Of a DNA stretch of 64,000 nucleotides, positions 34,916-43,214 are shown piece by piece. How positions within the stretch are numbered: the first letter of the stretch is position 1; the number at the start of each line of letters is the position of its first letter. The DNA comes from an uncultured Prevotellaceae bacterium. Lineage in GTDB: Bacteria > Bacteroidota > Bacteroidia > Bacteroidales > Bacteroidaceae. The stretch lies in the NCBI GenBank assembly GCA_902780635.1, contig CACZGH010000016.1, positions 20,723 through 84,722 of the forward strand, written 5' to 3'. The translations under genes were made by a program, and so were the position numbers. The notes under the pieces were generated by a model, which ran no database searches, had not been told where the DNA came from, and saw only the letters and a list, made by a program, of their open reading frames with translations.

Positions 34916-35317
34916 ATGAAGGAACATGCTCTAATATTCATGGCGTTGGCAGGAGTCCTGTCCATACCTGCCAAGCCACAGCCACTCCCTGAGAACGAGG
35001 GGATGGGTTACGCCTATCTGACTTTTGAGATGACCGATGGGACCAAAGCTTCCATTGCCACCTCATCACTGACACTGACCATCAGCGGAAACACGTTGAC
35101 GGCTGGATCGCAGTCTTTTTCTCTCTCCAACCTCAGCAAAATGTATTTCTCCAATACCGATGAAACGACGGGCATCGAGGAGATGCCCATCTCAACTATT
35201 GACGAAGCCACAGAAATCTACGACTTGCAGGGACATCAAATCCCGAGAGAGCAGATGCGGAAAGGGGTGTATATCATCAAGACGAAGAACAGGATCAGTA
35301 AAATCGTGGTGAAATGA
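34916..35317 (+). CDS. Small secreted protein with terminal Y-D-L-Q-G module
   Basis: 133 residues with a weak signal peptide (MALAGVLSIPAKP). The middle (LTFEMTDGTKASIATSSLTLTISG... with LSKMYFSN) resembles the short beta region at the start of the next gene product (FPASQTEDMTYTN, FTLSEIDAMTVEE). Both may be the same small domain. The C-terminus EIYDLQGHQIPREQMRKGVYIIKT is the recurrent terminal module. The stop overlaps the ATG of the Cthe_2159-like gene (ATGA at 35314), so expression is coupled. I think it is a partner or split N-terminal part of that protein. Function unknown. Confidence 0.65.
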   Translation: MKEHALIFMALAGVLSIPAKPQPLPENEGMGYAYLTFEMTDGTKASIATSSLTLTISGNTLTAGSQSFSLSNLSKMYFSNTDETTGIEEMPISTIDEATEIYDLQGHQIPREQMRKGVYIIKTKNRISKIVVK

Positions 35318-36957
35318 AAAAGATGCTCTCTCTCCTGACGGCACTTGTGCTGACGATAGCAGCAACGTGCCAGACGCTCAATGTCAAGATGAATGGCGTC
35401 AACTATCTGTTTCCTGCCTCGCAGACGGAAGATATGACGTACACCAATGGCACCACCCTTACGGTGATGGGCAAGACCTTTACGCTCAGTGAAATAGATG
35501 CGATGACCGTAGAGGAGACAAGCGTTGCTGACAATACGGTCAACATCCAGTATGACGGCACAAGTGCCACGGTCACTGTCGCGGGCAATGTGGCGCAGTA
35601 TGTCACACCGACTGTCAGCGGAGCACATGTATCCATCGTCCAAAGCGACGACCTTGCTGAGGAAATCACCTACACACTGAGCGGTACTTCTACCGATGGC
35701 GAGTTCTATATGTCTGGCTCCTACAAGGCGACGGTCGAACTGAATGGTCTCACACTGACTAATACCACACCCGTGTACAGCGGGGCGGCCATCCATATCC
35801 AGAACGGGAAGCGCATCAAGATAAAGGTTGTCACAGGCACCACAAACACGCTTAGTGATGCCTCCAGCGGTTCGCAGAAAGGTTGCCTCTATGTGAAGGG
35901 ACACGCCGAGTTTGCACAGAAAGGCACGCTGAATATCGTGGGCCATGTGAAACATGGCATCAAGACCGGTGAGTACATGACGCTGAAAAACGCCACCATC
36001 AACGTGACCTCTGCCGTGGGCGACGGCATCAACACAGCCGGCTATTTCCTCATGGAGAGTGGCAGCGTCAATATCAGTGGCACTGGTGATGATGGTATTC
36101 AGTGTGATCTGGATGGAGATACTTCTACAGGGGAAACCGCCGACCATGAAGATGAGGACAGCGGCAATATCTATCTAGAAGGTGGCACTGTCAATATCAC
36201 CGTCACTGCCAAAGACACCAAAGGCATCAAGAGTACGGGCAAACTATGCATCAGTGGTGGCGACATCAATGTTACGGCCACAGGTGGTGAGGGCATAGAG
36301 AGTAAAACCTCCATCGACATCACCGGCGGACAGGTGATGGTCATTGCTTCTGATGATGCTATCAACGCCTCCTATAACACCACGACCAACGGTTCAGGCG
36401 ACTTGACCATCAGCGGTGGGTGTGTCTATGCCCGCTCTACAGGCAACGATGGCATCGACAGTAATGGCAACTGTTACCTCAAGGGCGGCCTGGTCTATGC
36501 CATCGGTGCCTCGACGCCAGAGCTCGCTGTCGATGCCAATAGCGAGAAGCAGAAAAAACTCTACGTCACTGGTGGCACCCTCATCGCTATCGGTGGACTG
36601 GAGTCGGGTGCCAGTCTCACGCAGTCGTGCTACTCCACCAACTCATGGAGCAAGAACTCCTGGTATGCCATGACCGTCGGCAACGAGACCCTCGTCTTCC
36701 AGACGCCCTCCAACGGCGGCAATAACATGGTGGTGTCGGGAGCCTCACAGCCCGTGCTGAAAAGTGGGGTCACCGTGAGTAGCGGCACCAGTATCTTCAA
36801 TGGTGCAGCCTATACCGACGCTACCTTCAGCGGAGGCTCTTCCGTCAGCCTTTCGTCCTATACGGGCGGTGGTGGCGGCCCCGGAGGTGGTGGCGGCCCC
36901 GGAGGCGGTGGCGGTCCTGGCGGCGGTGGTTGGCCCGGAGGTGGTGGCGGTCACTAA
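35314..36957 (+). CDS. Secreted beta-helix protein, Cthe_2159-like carbohydrate-binding family
   Basis: 547 residues, signal peptide ending IAATCQ. After a small N-terminal beta module come about ten repeats of a beta-helix with DG(I/D)-type turns: GDGINTAGYFLME, TGDDGIQCDLDGD, DTKGIKSTGKLCI, GEGIESKTSIDI, NDGIDSNGNCYL. This is the pattern of the Cthe_2159 family of calcium- and polygalacturonate-binding proteins. The last 30 residues are GGGGPGGGG repeats ending in His, a flexible tail whose role is unclear. A LytS/LytTR pair follows 77 bp downstream. Enzyme activity is not evident. Confidence 0.8.
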   Translation: MKKMLSLLTALVLTIAATCQTLNVKMNGVNYLFPASQTEDMTYTNGTTLTVMGKTFTLSEIDAMTVEETSVADNTVNIQYDGTSATVTVAGNVAQYVTPTVSGAHVSIVQSDDLAEEITYTLSGTSTDGEFYMSGSYKATVELNGLTLTNTTPVYSGAAIHIQNGKRIKIKVVTGTTNTLSDASSGSQKGCLYVKGHAEFAQKGTLNIVGHVKHGIKTGEYMTLKNATINVTSAVGDGINTAGYFLMESGSVNISGTGDDGIQCDLDGDTSTGETADHEDEDSGNIYLEGGTVNITVTAKDTKGIKSTGKLCISGGDINVTATGGEGIESKTSIDITGGQVMVIASDDAINASYNTTTNGSGDLTISGGCVYARSTGNDGIDSNGNCYLKGGLVYAIGASTPELAVDANSEKQKKLYVTGGTLIAIGGLESGASLTQSCYSTNSWSKNSWYAMTVGNETLVFQTPSNGGNNMVVSGASQPVLKSGVTVSSGTSIFNGAAYTDATFSGGSSVSLSSYTGGGGGPGGGGGPGGGGGPGGGGWPGGGGGH

Positions 36958-37034
36958 TCCCTCCATCTCCTTGCCTGTTCTATACTCCATAGTTACTTGA
37001 AAGTTGAGTACTTACAAAAGATAAGACATTTGAT

Positions 37035-38186
37035 ATGAAACGAGGATCCTGGCTCAAACAGTCACGACAAGAAAACATCATCTACTTAGTGGTGTGGGGG
37101 GTGCTCTTTGCCGCACCTGTGCTGAGCTTGTATATCCGGACGGTCGGTGATGCTGACGCTGTCTTCGATTGGACAGAGGTGTTCTTTGTCTGGAAGAAGT
37201 TTGCTGTCTTTCTTCTGTTTTTCCTCTTGCATCATTTCCTGCTGGCGCCACTCTTGGTTTACGAACGTAAACGGGTGGCTTATTTCTCCCTGGTGGCAGT
37301 GCTGTTGGTGGTGTTCTCGGTATGCCAATGCAGCAACAGACCGGGGAGAGAGGAACTGAGAGGGGACAGACCGCCCCATATAGAGCATCCTGGTGCACAT
37401 CAGCCGCCGATGGATTTTGAAGGGAAACGACCGTCAAGACCCGACAACACACCTCCACGTCGACAGCATCCCGGCATGCCTCCTCACTTCATGGGTGAAC
37501 AAGACCTCCTGGCCATCATCGTGCTCATCCTGATGTTTGGCGCCAACCTCGGTGTCAAGGGTTATTTCCGCAGCCGTGAAGACCGCAGCCGACTGGCCGC
37601 ACTGGAGCGTAAGAATCTGGAACAGCAACTGGAGTACCTGCGCTACCAGATCAACCCGCATTTTTTCATGAATACGCTCAACAATATCCATGCCCTCGTC
37701 GATATCGACCCAGAGCGGGCGAAAGACACCATCCTTGAACTGTCGAAGATGATGCGTTTCGTGCTGTACGAGGGCAACAAGGTCGCCGTGCCTCTCTCAC
37801 GGGAGTTTGACTTCATCCGCCATTATATCACGCTGATGCAGATGCGCTATACTGACAAAGTGCGCATCTCCGTTGACCTGCCACAGGAGACACCCGATGG
37901 CCAGATTCCCCCGCTGATGCTTATCACTTTCATCGAAAATGCTTTCAAACATGGCATTAGCTATCAACGTGAGTCGTATGTTGAGGTGAAGGTCTCGGTG
38001 GAGAATGGCAGGCTGAGTTTCTCATGCCGCAACTCGAAGGCCGACAAACCCAATGAGGAAAAAGGCGGTGTGGGCCTTGCCAATGTGCAGAAACGCCTCG
38101 ACCTGCTTTACAACAGCAACTACACGCTTCGCATCAATGACGATGCTGACACATATACCGTCGAACTAAACATACCATTATCATGA
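37035..38186 (+). CDS. LytS-family sensor histidine kinase
   Basis: 383 residues. Four hydrophobic segments (about 15-33, 52-72, 82-98, 157-175) have a long Pro/Arg/His-rich extracytoplasmic loop between the third and fourth (about 101-150). That loop could bind a ligand or metal. YLRYQINPHFFMNTLNN contains the phospho-acceptor His209 of the HisKA_7TM/LytS type. The ATPase part shows LITFIENAFKHG (N box) and GGVGLANVQKRL (G box). The stop overlaps the response-regulator ATG (ATGA). It lies downstream of the beta-helix protein, which suggests that the pair controls or senses that secreted product. Confidence 0.9.
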   Translation: MKRGSWLKQSRQENIIYLVVWGVLFAAPVLSLYIRTVGDADAVFDWTEVFFVWKKFAVFLLFFLLHHFLLAPLLVYERKRVAYFSLVAVLLVVFSVCQCSNRPGREELRGDRPPHIEHPGAHQPPMDFEGKRPSRPDNTPPRRQHPGMPPHFMGEQDLLAIIVLILMFGANLGVKGYFRSREDRSRLAALERKNLEQQLEYLRYQINPHFFMNTLNNIHALVDIDPERAKDTILELSKMMRFVLYEGNKVAVPLSREFDFIRHYITLMQMRYTDKVRISVDLPQETPDGQIPPLMLITFIENAFKHGISYQRESYVEVKVSVENGRLSFSCRNSKADKPNEEKGGVGLANVQKRLDLLYNSNYTLRINDDADTYTVELNIPLS

Positions 38187-38899
38187 TACGCTGTCTTGCC
38201 ATCGATGACGAGCCTTTGGCTCTGCAACAACTTGTAGCATATATCAAGAAAGTGCCGTTTCTTGAACTTGCCGCCCAGTGCCAGAGTGCCCTGGAGGCAA
38301 GGGAGTTCCTCCAACACGACACGGTAGACGCCATCTTCTGCGATATCAACATGCCCGACCTCAATGGCATGGATTTCGTGAAATCGTTAGCCTTTCCGCC
38401 TCTTATCGTCTTCACCACCGCCTATTCAGAGTATGCCGTTGAAGGCTTCCGGGTCAATGCCGTCGACTATCTGTTGAAACCCTTTGGTCTGCAAGACTTC
38501 CAGAGGGCGGCGAACAGGTTGAAAGAGCGCCTTGATGACACACCTGCCGCTCCGACGACTCCCAGCACACAGGATGTGCTTTTTCTCAAAACTGACTACC
38601 GCATCGTCAAGGTCAACATCTGTGACATCCGCTATGTAGAGGCTATGAGCGAATATTTGAAAGTGTGGCTTGAAAACGAACCCAAGCCCATCATCACGCT
38701 CCTGTCGATGAAGAAGATGGAGGAGAGGTTGCCCGACTACTTTATGCGCATTCACCGTTCCTATATCATCAACCTCAACAAGATTCAGGAGGTGAATAAA
38801 AACCGTGTCATCATGGATGCCGAAACCTATCTTCCCATCGGCGATATGTACAAGGAGGGTTTTCAGGCGTATTTAGACACCAAGTTCTTAGGAAAATAA
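38183..38899 (+). CDS. LytTR response regulator
   Basis: 238 residues. The receiver domain carries the acidic pocket (IDDEP) and phospho-acceptor Asp54 in IFCDINMPDLNG. The conserved Lys is in LLKPFG. A LytTR DNA-binding domain follows (about 130-235), with VNICDIRYVEAMSEYLKVWL and MRIHRSYIINLNKIQEV. It is coupled to the kinase by ATGA overlap. LytTR proteins bind direct repeats in promoters; a candidate site upstream of 34878 was not obvious. Confidence 0.92.
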   Translation: MIRCLAIDDEPLALQQLVAYIKKVPFLELAAQCQSALEAREFLQHDTVDAIFCDINMPDLNGMDFVKSLAFPPLIVFTTAYSEYAVEGFRVNAVDYLLKPFGLQDFQRAANRLKERLDDTPAAPTTPSTQDVLFLKTDYRIVKVNICDIRYVEAMSEYLKVWLENEPKPIITLLSMKKMEERLPDYFMRIHRSYIINLNKIQEVNKNRVIMDAETYLPIGDMYKEGFQAYLDTKFLGK

Positions 38900-38954
38900 T
38901 GATGGACCTGTTTCGTTGAGGCGAAAGAGGTCGTAAGTTGAAAAGGGATAGGAT

Positions 38955-39737
38955 ATGATGACGACATTAATGATAGGACTGCTGATACCGCTGCTGGGCA
39001 CGATGCTCGGTTCGGCTTTTGTTTTTCTCATGAAAGATGAAATGTCATTGAGGGTGCAAAAGTCTCTACTTGGTTTTGCTTCGGGTGTGATGGTGGCAGC
39101 ATCGGTATGGTCGCTCTTGATACCAGCCATGGAGATGTGTGCGGATAGCGGTAAGTGGTCGGTAATGCCTGCTGCCATCGGATTCCTGCTTGGCATGGGG
39201 TTCCTGTTGCTCATCGACGAACTGACACCACACCTGCATTTGGGAACAGAGAAGCCGGAAGGAATACACTCGCATCTGTCGAAGACGGCCATGCTCTCTC
39301 TGGCTGTCACCATTCATAATCTACCTGAAGGCATGGCCGTCGGTGTGGTCTTCGCGGGAGCCGACAGCGGCGTGACTAATATCTCACTGGCCAGTGCATT
39401 GGCTGTCGCTGTGGGTATCGCCATCCAGAACATCCCAGAAGGTGCGATCATATCCATGCCGATGCGTGCTGCTGGCAACAGTCGTTGGCACTCTTTTTTG
39501 ATAGGCTTACTAAGTGGAGCCGTAGAACCTATTGGAGCTATTGCCGTCCTGTTGCTGGCCTCTCTATTGTTGCCGGTGCTCCCCTATATGCTCGCTTTTG
39601 CCGCAGGCGCCATGTTTTATGTTGTAGTCGAAGAACTGATACCTGAAGCCTCTAGCGGTCAGCACAGCAATCTTAGTACGGTGGGCTTTGCCATCGGCTT
39701 CGTCCTGATGATGGTGCTTGACGTCGTCATGGGATGA
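38955..39737 (+). CDS. ZIP-family divalent metal transporter
   Basis: 260 residues with about eight membrane segments. The metal-binding motifs of the fourth and fifth helices are present: HNLPEGMAVGVVF and QNIPEGAIISMP. A His-containing loop (PHLHLGTEKPEGIHSHL) lies between the third and fourth segments, where ZIP proteins usually have a His-rich variable region. It imports zinc, iron or manganese; selectivity is unknown. It starts with ATGATG at 38955 and overlaps the convergent esterase gene by 11 bp at the 3' end. Confidence 0.9.
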   Translation: MMTTLMIGLLIPLLGTMLGSAFVFLMKDEMSLRVQKSLLGFASGVMVAASVWSLLIPAMEMCADSGKWSVMPAAIGFLLGMGFLLLIDELTPHLHLGTEKPEGIHSHLSKTAMLSLAVTIHNLPEGMAVGVVFAGADSGVTNISLASALAVAVGIAIQNIPEGAIISMPMRAAGNSRWHSFLIGLLSGAVEPIGAIAVLLLASLLLPVLPYMLAFAAGAMFYVVVEELIPEASSGQHSNLSTVGFAIGFVLMMVLDVVMG

Positions 39738-40320
39738 GACTCAGTAGCTTTTCTATCAGTGGCACATACCATGTGCGCACTTCTTCTGCCGTCGGGGTAT
39801 GCCCGCCAGGGAAATGAAACGAATGGTTATAGTGTTCCAAAAACAGCGGTTCGAAATGTGCCAGCGTGTCATTTTCACCAAACAACCCCCATATGCGGTC
39901 TTTGTAATCGGGAAGGCAGGAGTCAAACTGAATGGCCTCCAGTTCCGCAAACTCCCTAATCAAGTCTTCGTCGATGACAAACCGCTGTTTGCCGTCCTTG
40001 CGTGGTGACTTGTACTCATGTTCGCCGATTCTGGTCTTCAGAAATTCCGTCATTTTAAAATGCGGATTGCCCAGCAAGGCAGGCACACCAATAGCGGGTG
40101 CCATCATTTGGGCATAGAATGATCCGCAGCTGTTGCCCACAAGCAGGTCGGGTTTCTCCTCCTCGCAAAGATTCTTTATCTGCTCTAATGCCATCCGCGG
40201 ATGCGTCGGTAGGTCGGGTGTCATCACCTTCGCCTTCCCCTCAAATGCCTCCCGCAAGGTCATGGCAGGGATGCACTGTCCGCTGGCATAGAAGCCGTGA
40301 AGGAATATCAACTTTTTCAT
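39727..40320 (-). CDS. YqiA-like alpha/beta hydrolase esterase
   Basis: 197 residues, cytoplasmic. FLHGFYASG is the oxyanion loop, VGNSCGSF holds the nucleophile Ser64 (GxSxG), FGENDTL carries the acid Asp and PGGHTPTAEE the catalytic His. The length and the motif PDLPTHPR fit the UPF0227/YqiA group of small esterases acting on acyl-CoA or other short esters. The gene is monocistronic. The physiological substrate is not known. Confidence 0.82.
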   Translation of the reverse strand: MKKLIFLHGFYASGQCIPAMTLREAFEGKAKVMTPDLPTHPRMALEQIKNLCEEEKPDLLVGNSCGSFYAQMMAPAIGVPALLGNPHFKMTEFLKTRIGEHEYKSPRKDGKQRFVIDEDLIREFAELEAIQFDSCLPDYKDRIWGLFGENDTLAHFEPLFLEHYNHSFHFPGGHTPTAEEVRTWYVPLIEKLLSLIP

Positions 40321-40360
40321 TCTTTAGTCTCTGTCATTCTTATTCATTGATATCTATCTG

Positions 40361-42496
40361 TCAGTAACAGATGTATTTCCACAATTCTCTTACCGTCCGT
40401 TCCGGGTCCCATTGGTGGTTGAATGTCCAGCTGGCAGTGATGGTGTGGTATTCAGGTGAGCCTTCGGCCTCGCTAAGATTGTCGTTCATCCAAGCCCCAT
40501 GTCCTCCCTCGCGGACGCAGTTGAAAAAATAGACCCGCTGGCCCCATGGACAGGGATCGAGCACCTTGTCGGTATAGGCGTAGCTGATGTTGGAGTCAAG
40601 GATATTTTTTGACATGGTGCATGAAACGAAGTAGAACTGCGAGTCATGGTGGTAACGTCCCAGAATGGTAGGACTGGCGGCGTCGAAATGTGAGTTGGTG
40701 ATGACGAGTTTCTTGCTTTTGTCTCCTCGCCCGTCATGCCAGACAATGGCTCGGCTGTCGCCATAGAAATGGCATCTTGTGGCATAGCACCATCCTCTTG
40801 GGCATAGGAAGTCAACACCAGGGCAGCGCAGTGAGAGGTCAGCATGGTAATACATGCCGTTGCCTTCTGGCGCCCACAATGAGAGGGCGTCGTTGCCGTC
40901 TGCCCAGATGTTACAGTTGACGATGATGGTGCGTGTGGCCCTTCCAAAGACAGCCATCTGATGCTTGGTGGTTTTTTCCACAGTAGTCCCATAGTTGTTG
41001 TAGATGGTCAGTCCACTGATCACACAGTCATCAGCTCCTTCCTGAAGCACCACTACACCATTGCCCACAGGCTTACCTTCGTATTCCGTTATTTTTTGTG
41101 TTTCCTTGGTCTCTGCCAGAAGGAGAACCGTGCTGTCACGATCCTCGCCCACCAACACGATATGAGGGCGGTTGATGATGACTTTTTGGACATAGGTCCC
41201 TTTGCGCAGAAAAATGGTGTAGGGCTTGTTATTGTCTTGCGGCACTCTGTCAATGACTTCCTGAATGGACACTCCCGGACTGATGACGGCATCAAACAGC
41301 GACGGGTCGGTCTGCATAGGCTCAAACAGTTTGATCAACCCATTCTCATTGGCACCTTTGGTCGACAGACTGATGGATTCCTTATGGGAAGGGTCATACT
41401 TATCAGCCCATCGTGCGTAGGTGTCATAGAGCGATGCGGCCCTGTCGCCATACCATCCATAGCCATTGCGTCGTTCCGAACCGATATCCTCAAGACGCTG
41501 GCGGGGAATGCCGTCGCGGTCGCACACGAAGGGTCTGGTATGCTCCAGGTCATAATAGCGTGCCCACAAAGGGCTTCCATTGGGATCTTCCACCAACCTG
41601 ACATCACGCTGCCTTGAGTCCCTTGAGTAGGTGCGCTCCAGGCGCAGACCTGTCAGTTTGTACGTGTCCAGCCATTTCATGGCAGTGTGTATGGCTTGTT
41701 TCACCTGGTCATTGGGATGGGGGAGCGACATGAGTAGTGCGACGATGGAGGCACTCTCTTGTGAACAGAATGAAGGCAACTCATAGGCCCTTGCTGAGGC
41801 TGGCAGGTAGGTCTCGCGGTCGTGCTGCTGGCACCACACGGTCAGACGGTTGCCAACGCGTATCTGGGTCTTTAGAATACACTCCACGCCTTTTTCGAAG
41901 GCTTTGCTCGCTCTCTTGCGGAGGTCTTTCGTGGTAAGGGAAGATTCAAAGGGTGCTTTGGCCTCTGCCACATCGCGCAACAAGAGCATCGTATTGACCA
42001 TGGCGTCGTCGTTGTAGGTGATGTGCACCTGATAACCATGCGGGTTGGGCCAGAACTGGGGCCATCCTCCATTTTCATACTGTCCGGAGAGCAGATATTC
42101 CACTGCCTTGCAGAACGACGTCCGCACTAGCTGGTCGTGGGTGGCGTGATAAAGGCGTGCCAGAAAGAGCATTTGGATAGTGGTGGCATCGTTGTCGATG
42201 GTCGAGTCGTCGGTGCGTTGTTGGTCGGCGATGACAGCCTCGCGTTGCTCTTGTGTGAGTGGTGCCACCATGTTGATGTTTTTAGGCCATCCGCCGGTTA
42301 CACGTTGGTAGAGCATCAGTTGGTCGCCAATGCGTCGCGCCTCGTCGGTCTTGAAAAACGCCTCATCGCTTTGGCGCAGTATGTATTTCCATTGGTGGTT
42401 GAGAATCTGTGCAGAAGACAGGGTGGCGGTCATCCATGCCATGATGCAAAAAATGAGGGTGAGCGATTTTCTTGGATAGGTAGTCATAGGGTGCAT
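40361..42496 (-). CDS. Secreted pectate lyase (PL10-like) fused to pectinesterase-like domain
   Basis: About 711 residues from ATG 42496; MTTYPRK at 42487 gives 708. Signal peptide ends SSAQ. The N-terminal half (to about 385) is an alpha/alpha-toroid pectate lyase: VTGGWPKNINM, YENGGWPQFWPN, NGYGWYGDRAASL. The C-terminal half is a right-handed beta-helix like CE8 pectin methylesterase: FLRKGTYVQKVIINRP, HQMAVFG, GNDALSLWAP and PGVDFLCPRGWCYA. These occupy the usual GxYxE, QAVA, QDTL and DFIFG positions, with candidate Asp residues in the last two. Together they would de-esterify and cleave pectin. A TTG start at 42541 overlaps the promoter and is rejected. Confidence 0.82.
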   Translation of the reverse strand: MHPMTTYPRKSLTLIFCIMAWMTATLSSAQILNHQWKYILRQSDEAFFKTDEARRIGDQLMLYQRVTGGWPKNINMVAPLTQEQREAVIADQQRTDDSTIDNDATTIQMLFLARLYHATHDQLVRTSFCKAVEYLLSGQYENGGWPQFWPNPHGYQVHITYNDDAMVNTMLLLRDVAEAKAPFESSLTTKDLRKRASKAFEKGVECILKTQIRVGNRLTVWCQQHDRETYLPASARAYELPSFCSQESASIVALLMSLPHPNDQVKQAIHTAMKWLDTYKLTGLRLERTYSRDSRQRDVRLVEDPNGSPLWARYYDLEHTRPFVCDRDGIPRQRLEDIGSERRNGYGWYGDRAASLYDTYARWADKYDPSHKESISLSTKGANENGLIKLFEPMQTDPSLFDAVISPGVSIQEVIDRVPQDNNKPYTIFLRKGTYVQKVIINRPHIVLVGEDRDSTVLLLAETKETQKITEYEGKPVGNGVVVLQEGADDCVISGLTIYNNYGTTVEKTTKHQMAVFGRATRTIIVNCNIWADGNDALSLWAPEGNGMYYHADLSLRCPGVDFLCPRGWCYATRCHFYGDSRAIVWHDGRGDKSKKLVITNSHFDAASPTILGRYHHDSQFYFVSCTMSKNILDSNISYAYTDKVLDPCPWGQRVYFFNCVREGGHGAWMNDNLSEAEGSPEYHTITASWTFNHQWDPERTVRELWKYICY

Positions 42497-42538
42497 TTTG
42501 TTTTGTAGTAGTTGGATACATGATTTGTTCTTTGACTG

Positions 42539-42546
42539 CAAAGATA
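42539..42546 (-). promoter_or_regulatory. -7 box of the pectinase fusion gene
   Basis: On the minus strand it reads TATCTTTG. Transcription should begin near 42533, so only the ATGs at 42496 and 42487 can be used. This decides the gene start. Confidence 0.65.
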
Positions 42547-42606
42547 ATGCTTTTAATGATAACTACCTAATAAAATGTCATGCTCCTCTAAAAATACCTA
42601 CTCGTC

Positions 42607-42651
42607 TGCTCATTCATAGTTGCATTCTTTTATTTTGGTGCGATTTTACGA
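42607..42651. repeat. Direct repeat, copy 2 (downstream of the SLOG gene)
   Basis: On the minus strand it reads TCGTAAAATCGCACCAAAAT and ends GAATGCAACTATGAATGAGC. It matches copy 1 (43100-43150) over most of its length apart from a 6-base gap. It recreates the leader and first four codons of the SLOG gene (MNEQ) and then runs into a stop after nine residues. Confidence 0.8.
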
Positions 42652-42763
42652 TACCTAGATATAATGAGTCGCATCCACCTATGCAGCTGCCCTCTTCATT
42701 CCAAAAGAGAGCATCTCCGTAATTAGGATACATTCGAATTTTTGTTCTATCAGCCATCTTCAT
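42614..42763 (-). CDS. 49-residue ORF, translationally coupled to the SLOG gene
   Basis: The start codon overlaps the stop of the SLOG gene (ATGA at 42760-42763). The peptide begins MKMADRTKI and contains RMYPNYGDALFWNEEGSCIGG. Its last eleven residues come from the direct repeat. No signal peptide or membrane segment is seen and I recognise no family. The coupling and acceptable codon usage suggest that it may be made. It could also be a remnant of a longer protein cut by recombination at the repeat. An internal start at 42757 would remove two residues. Confidence 0.45.
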   Translation of the reverse strand: MKMADRTKIRMYPNYGDALFWNEEGSCIGGCDSLYLGIVKSHQNKRMQL

Positions 42764-43110
42764 ATCCGTACAATAGTGACGGGTTTGTTCTTTTCTTTGG
42801 CATAGTCCAAAGTATATTCCGTACCTCTGGATATGCCATCCCAAAAGGCTAAGACACCATCACATGTGTCCACTATCTGTTTGTTCCTTTCCAAAGAAGC
42901 ACATCTGCCATATTTCTCATAGTTGGGGAAGAATTCTATCAGTTTCAGCCCCTTCTTTCTGGCGTACTCTCTTGCATAGGTGTCAGCACCCTTCGCACCA
43001 CCCGATACGATAGTGTCAGGGGTGGACACCAGATAGGTGCTAATGTCTACGGGTGGGCAGGTTCTACTGCCTATGATTGCAAGGACTCTTGTTTCTTTTT
43101 GCTCATTCAT
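42760..43110 (-). CDS. SLOG-family (DUF2493/YspA-like) Rossmann-fold protein
   Basis: 116 residues from ATG 43110. LAIIGSRTCPPV is the nucleotide-binding first strand and loop, TIVSGGAKGADTYAREYA is the SLOG-type GG-x-x-GAD motif, and YGRCASLERNKQIVDTCDGVLAFWDG completes the core. SLOG proteins bind or process nucleotide-derived ligands. Several act in phage defence or conflict systems, others have housekeeping roles. A longer frame from 43170 begins upstream of the direct repeat and is unlikely. It is coupled to the 49-residue ORF. The A/T-rich setting and repeats suggest a mobile or recently acquired segment. Confidence 0.8.
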   Translation of the reverse strand: MNEQKETRVLAIIGSRTCPPVDISTYLVSTPDTIVSGGAKGADTYAREYARKKGLKLIEFFPNYEKYGRCASLERNKQIVDTCDGVLAFWDGISRGTEYTLDYAKEKNKPVTIVRI

Positions 43111-43150
43111 AGTTGCATTCGTCTTGATTGATCTTGGTGCGAATTTACGA
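43100..43150. repeat. Direct repeat, copy 1 (leader and start of the SLOG gene)
   Basis: On the minus strand it starts TCGTAAATTCGCACCAAGAT and ends GAATGCAACTATGAATGAGC. The TAAATTCG part resembles a degenerate -7 box, so the repeat may carry the promoter. The second copy lies about 490 bp further along transcription. Confidence 0.8.
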
Positions 43151-43214
43151 TGAGGAAAACGAACCACCAAAAGAAATCAAAAAACAAGCCTTGCAACTAC
43201 GTCACTTTTTCGTG

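Noticed and set aside
42497-42541. TTG start for the pectinase fusion at 42541
   Set aside because: It overlaps the -7 box, so it would not be transcribed.
43111-43170. Longer start for the SLOG gene at 43170
   Set aside because: The extra 20 residues come from the direct-repeat leader and lack conservation; MNEQ at 43110 is repeated together with the leader.
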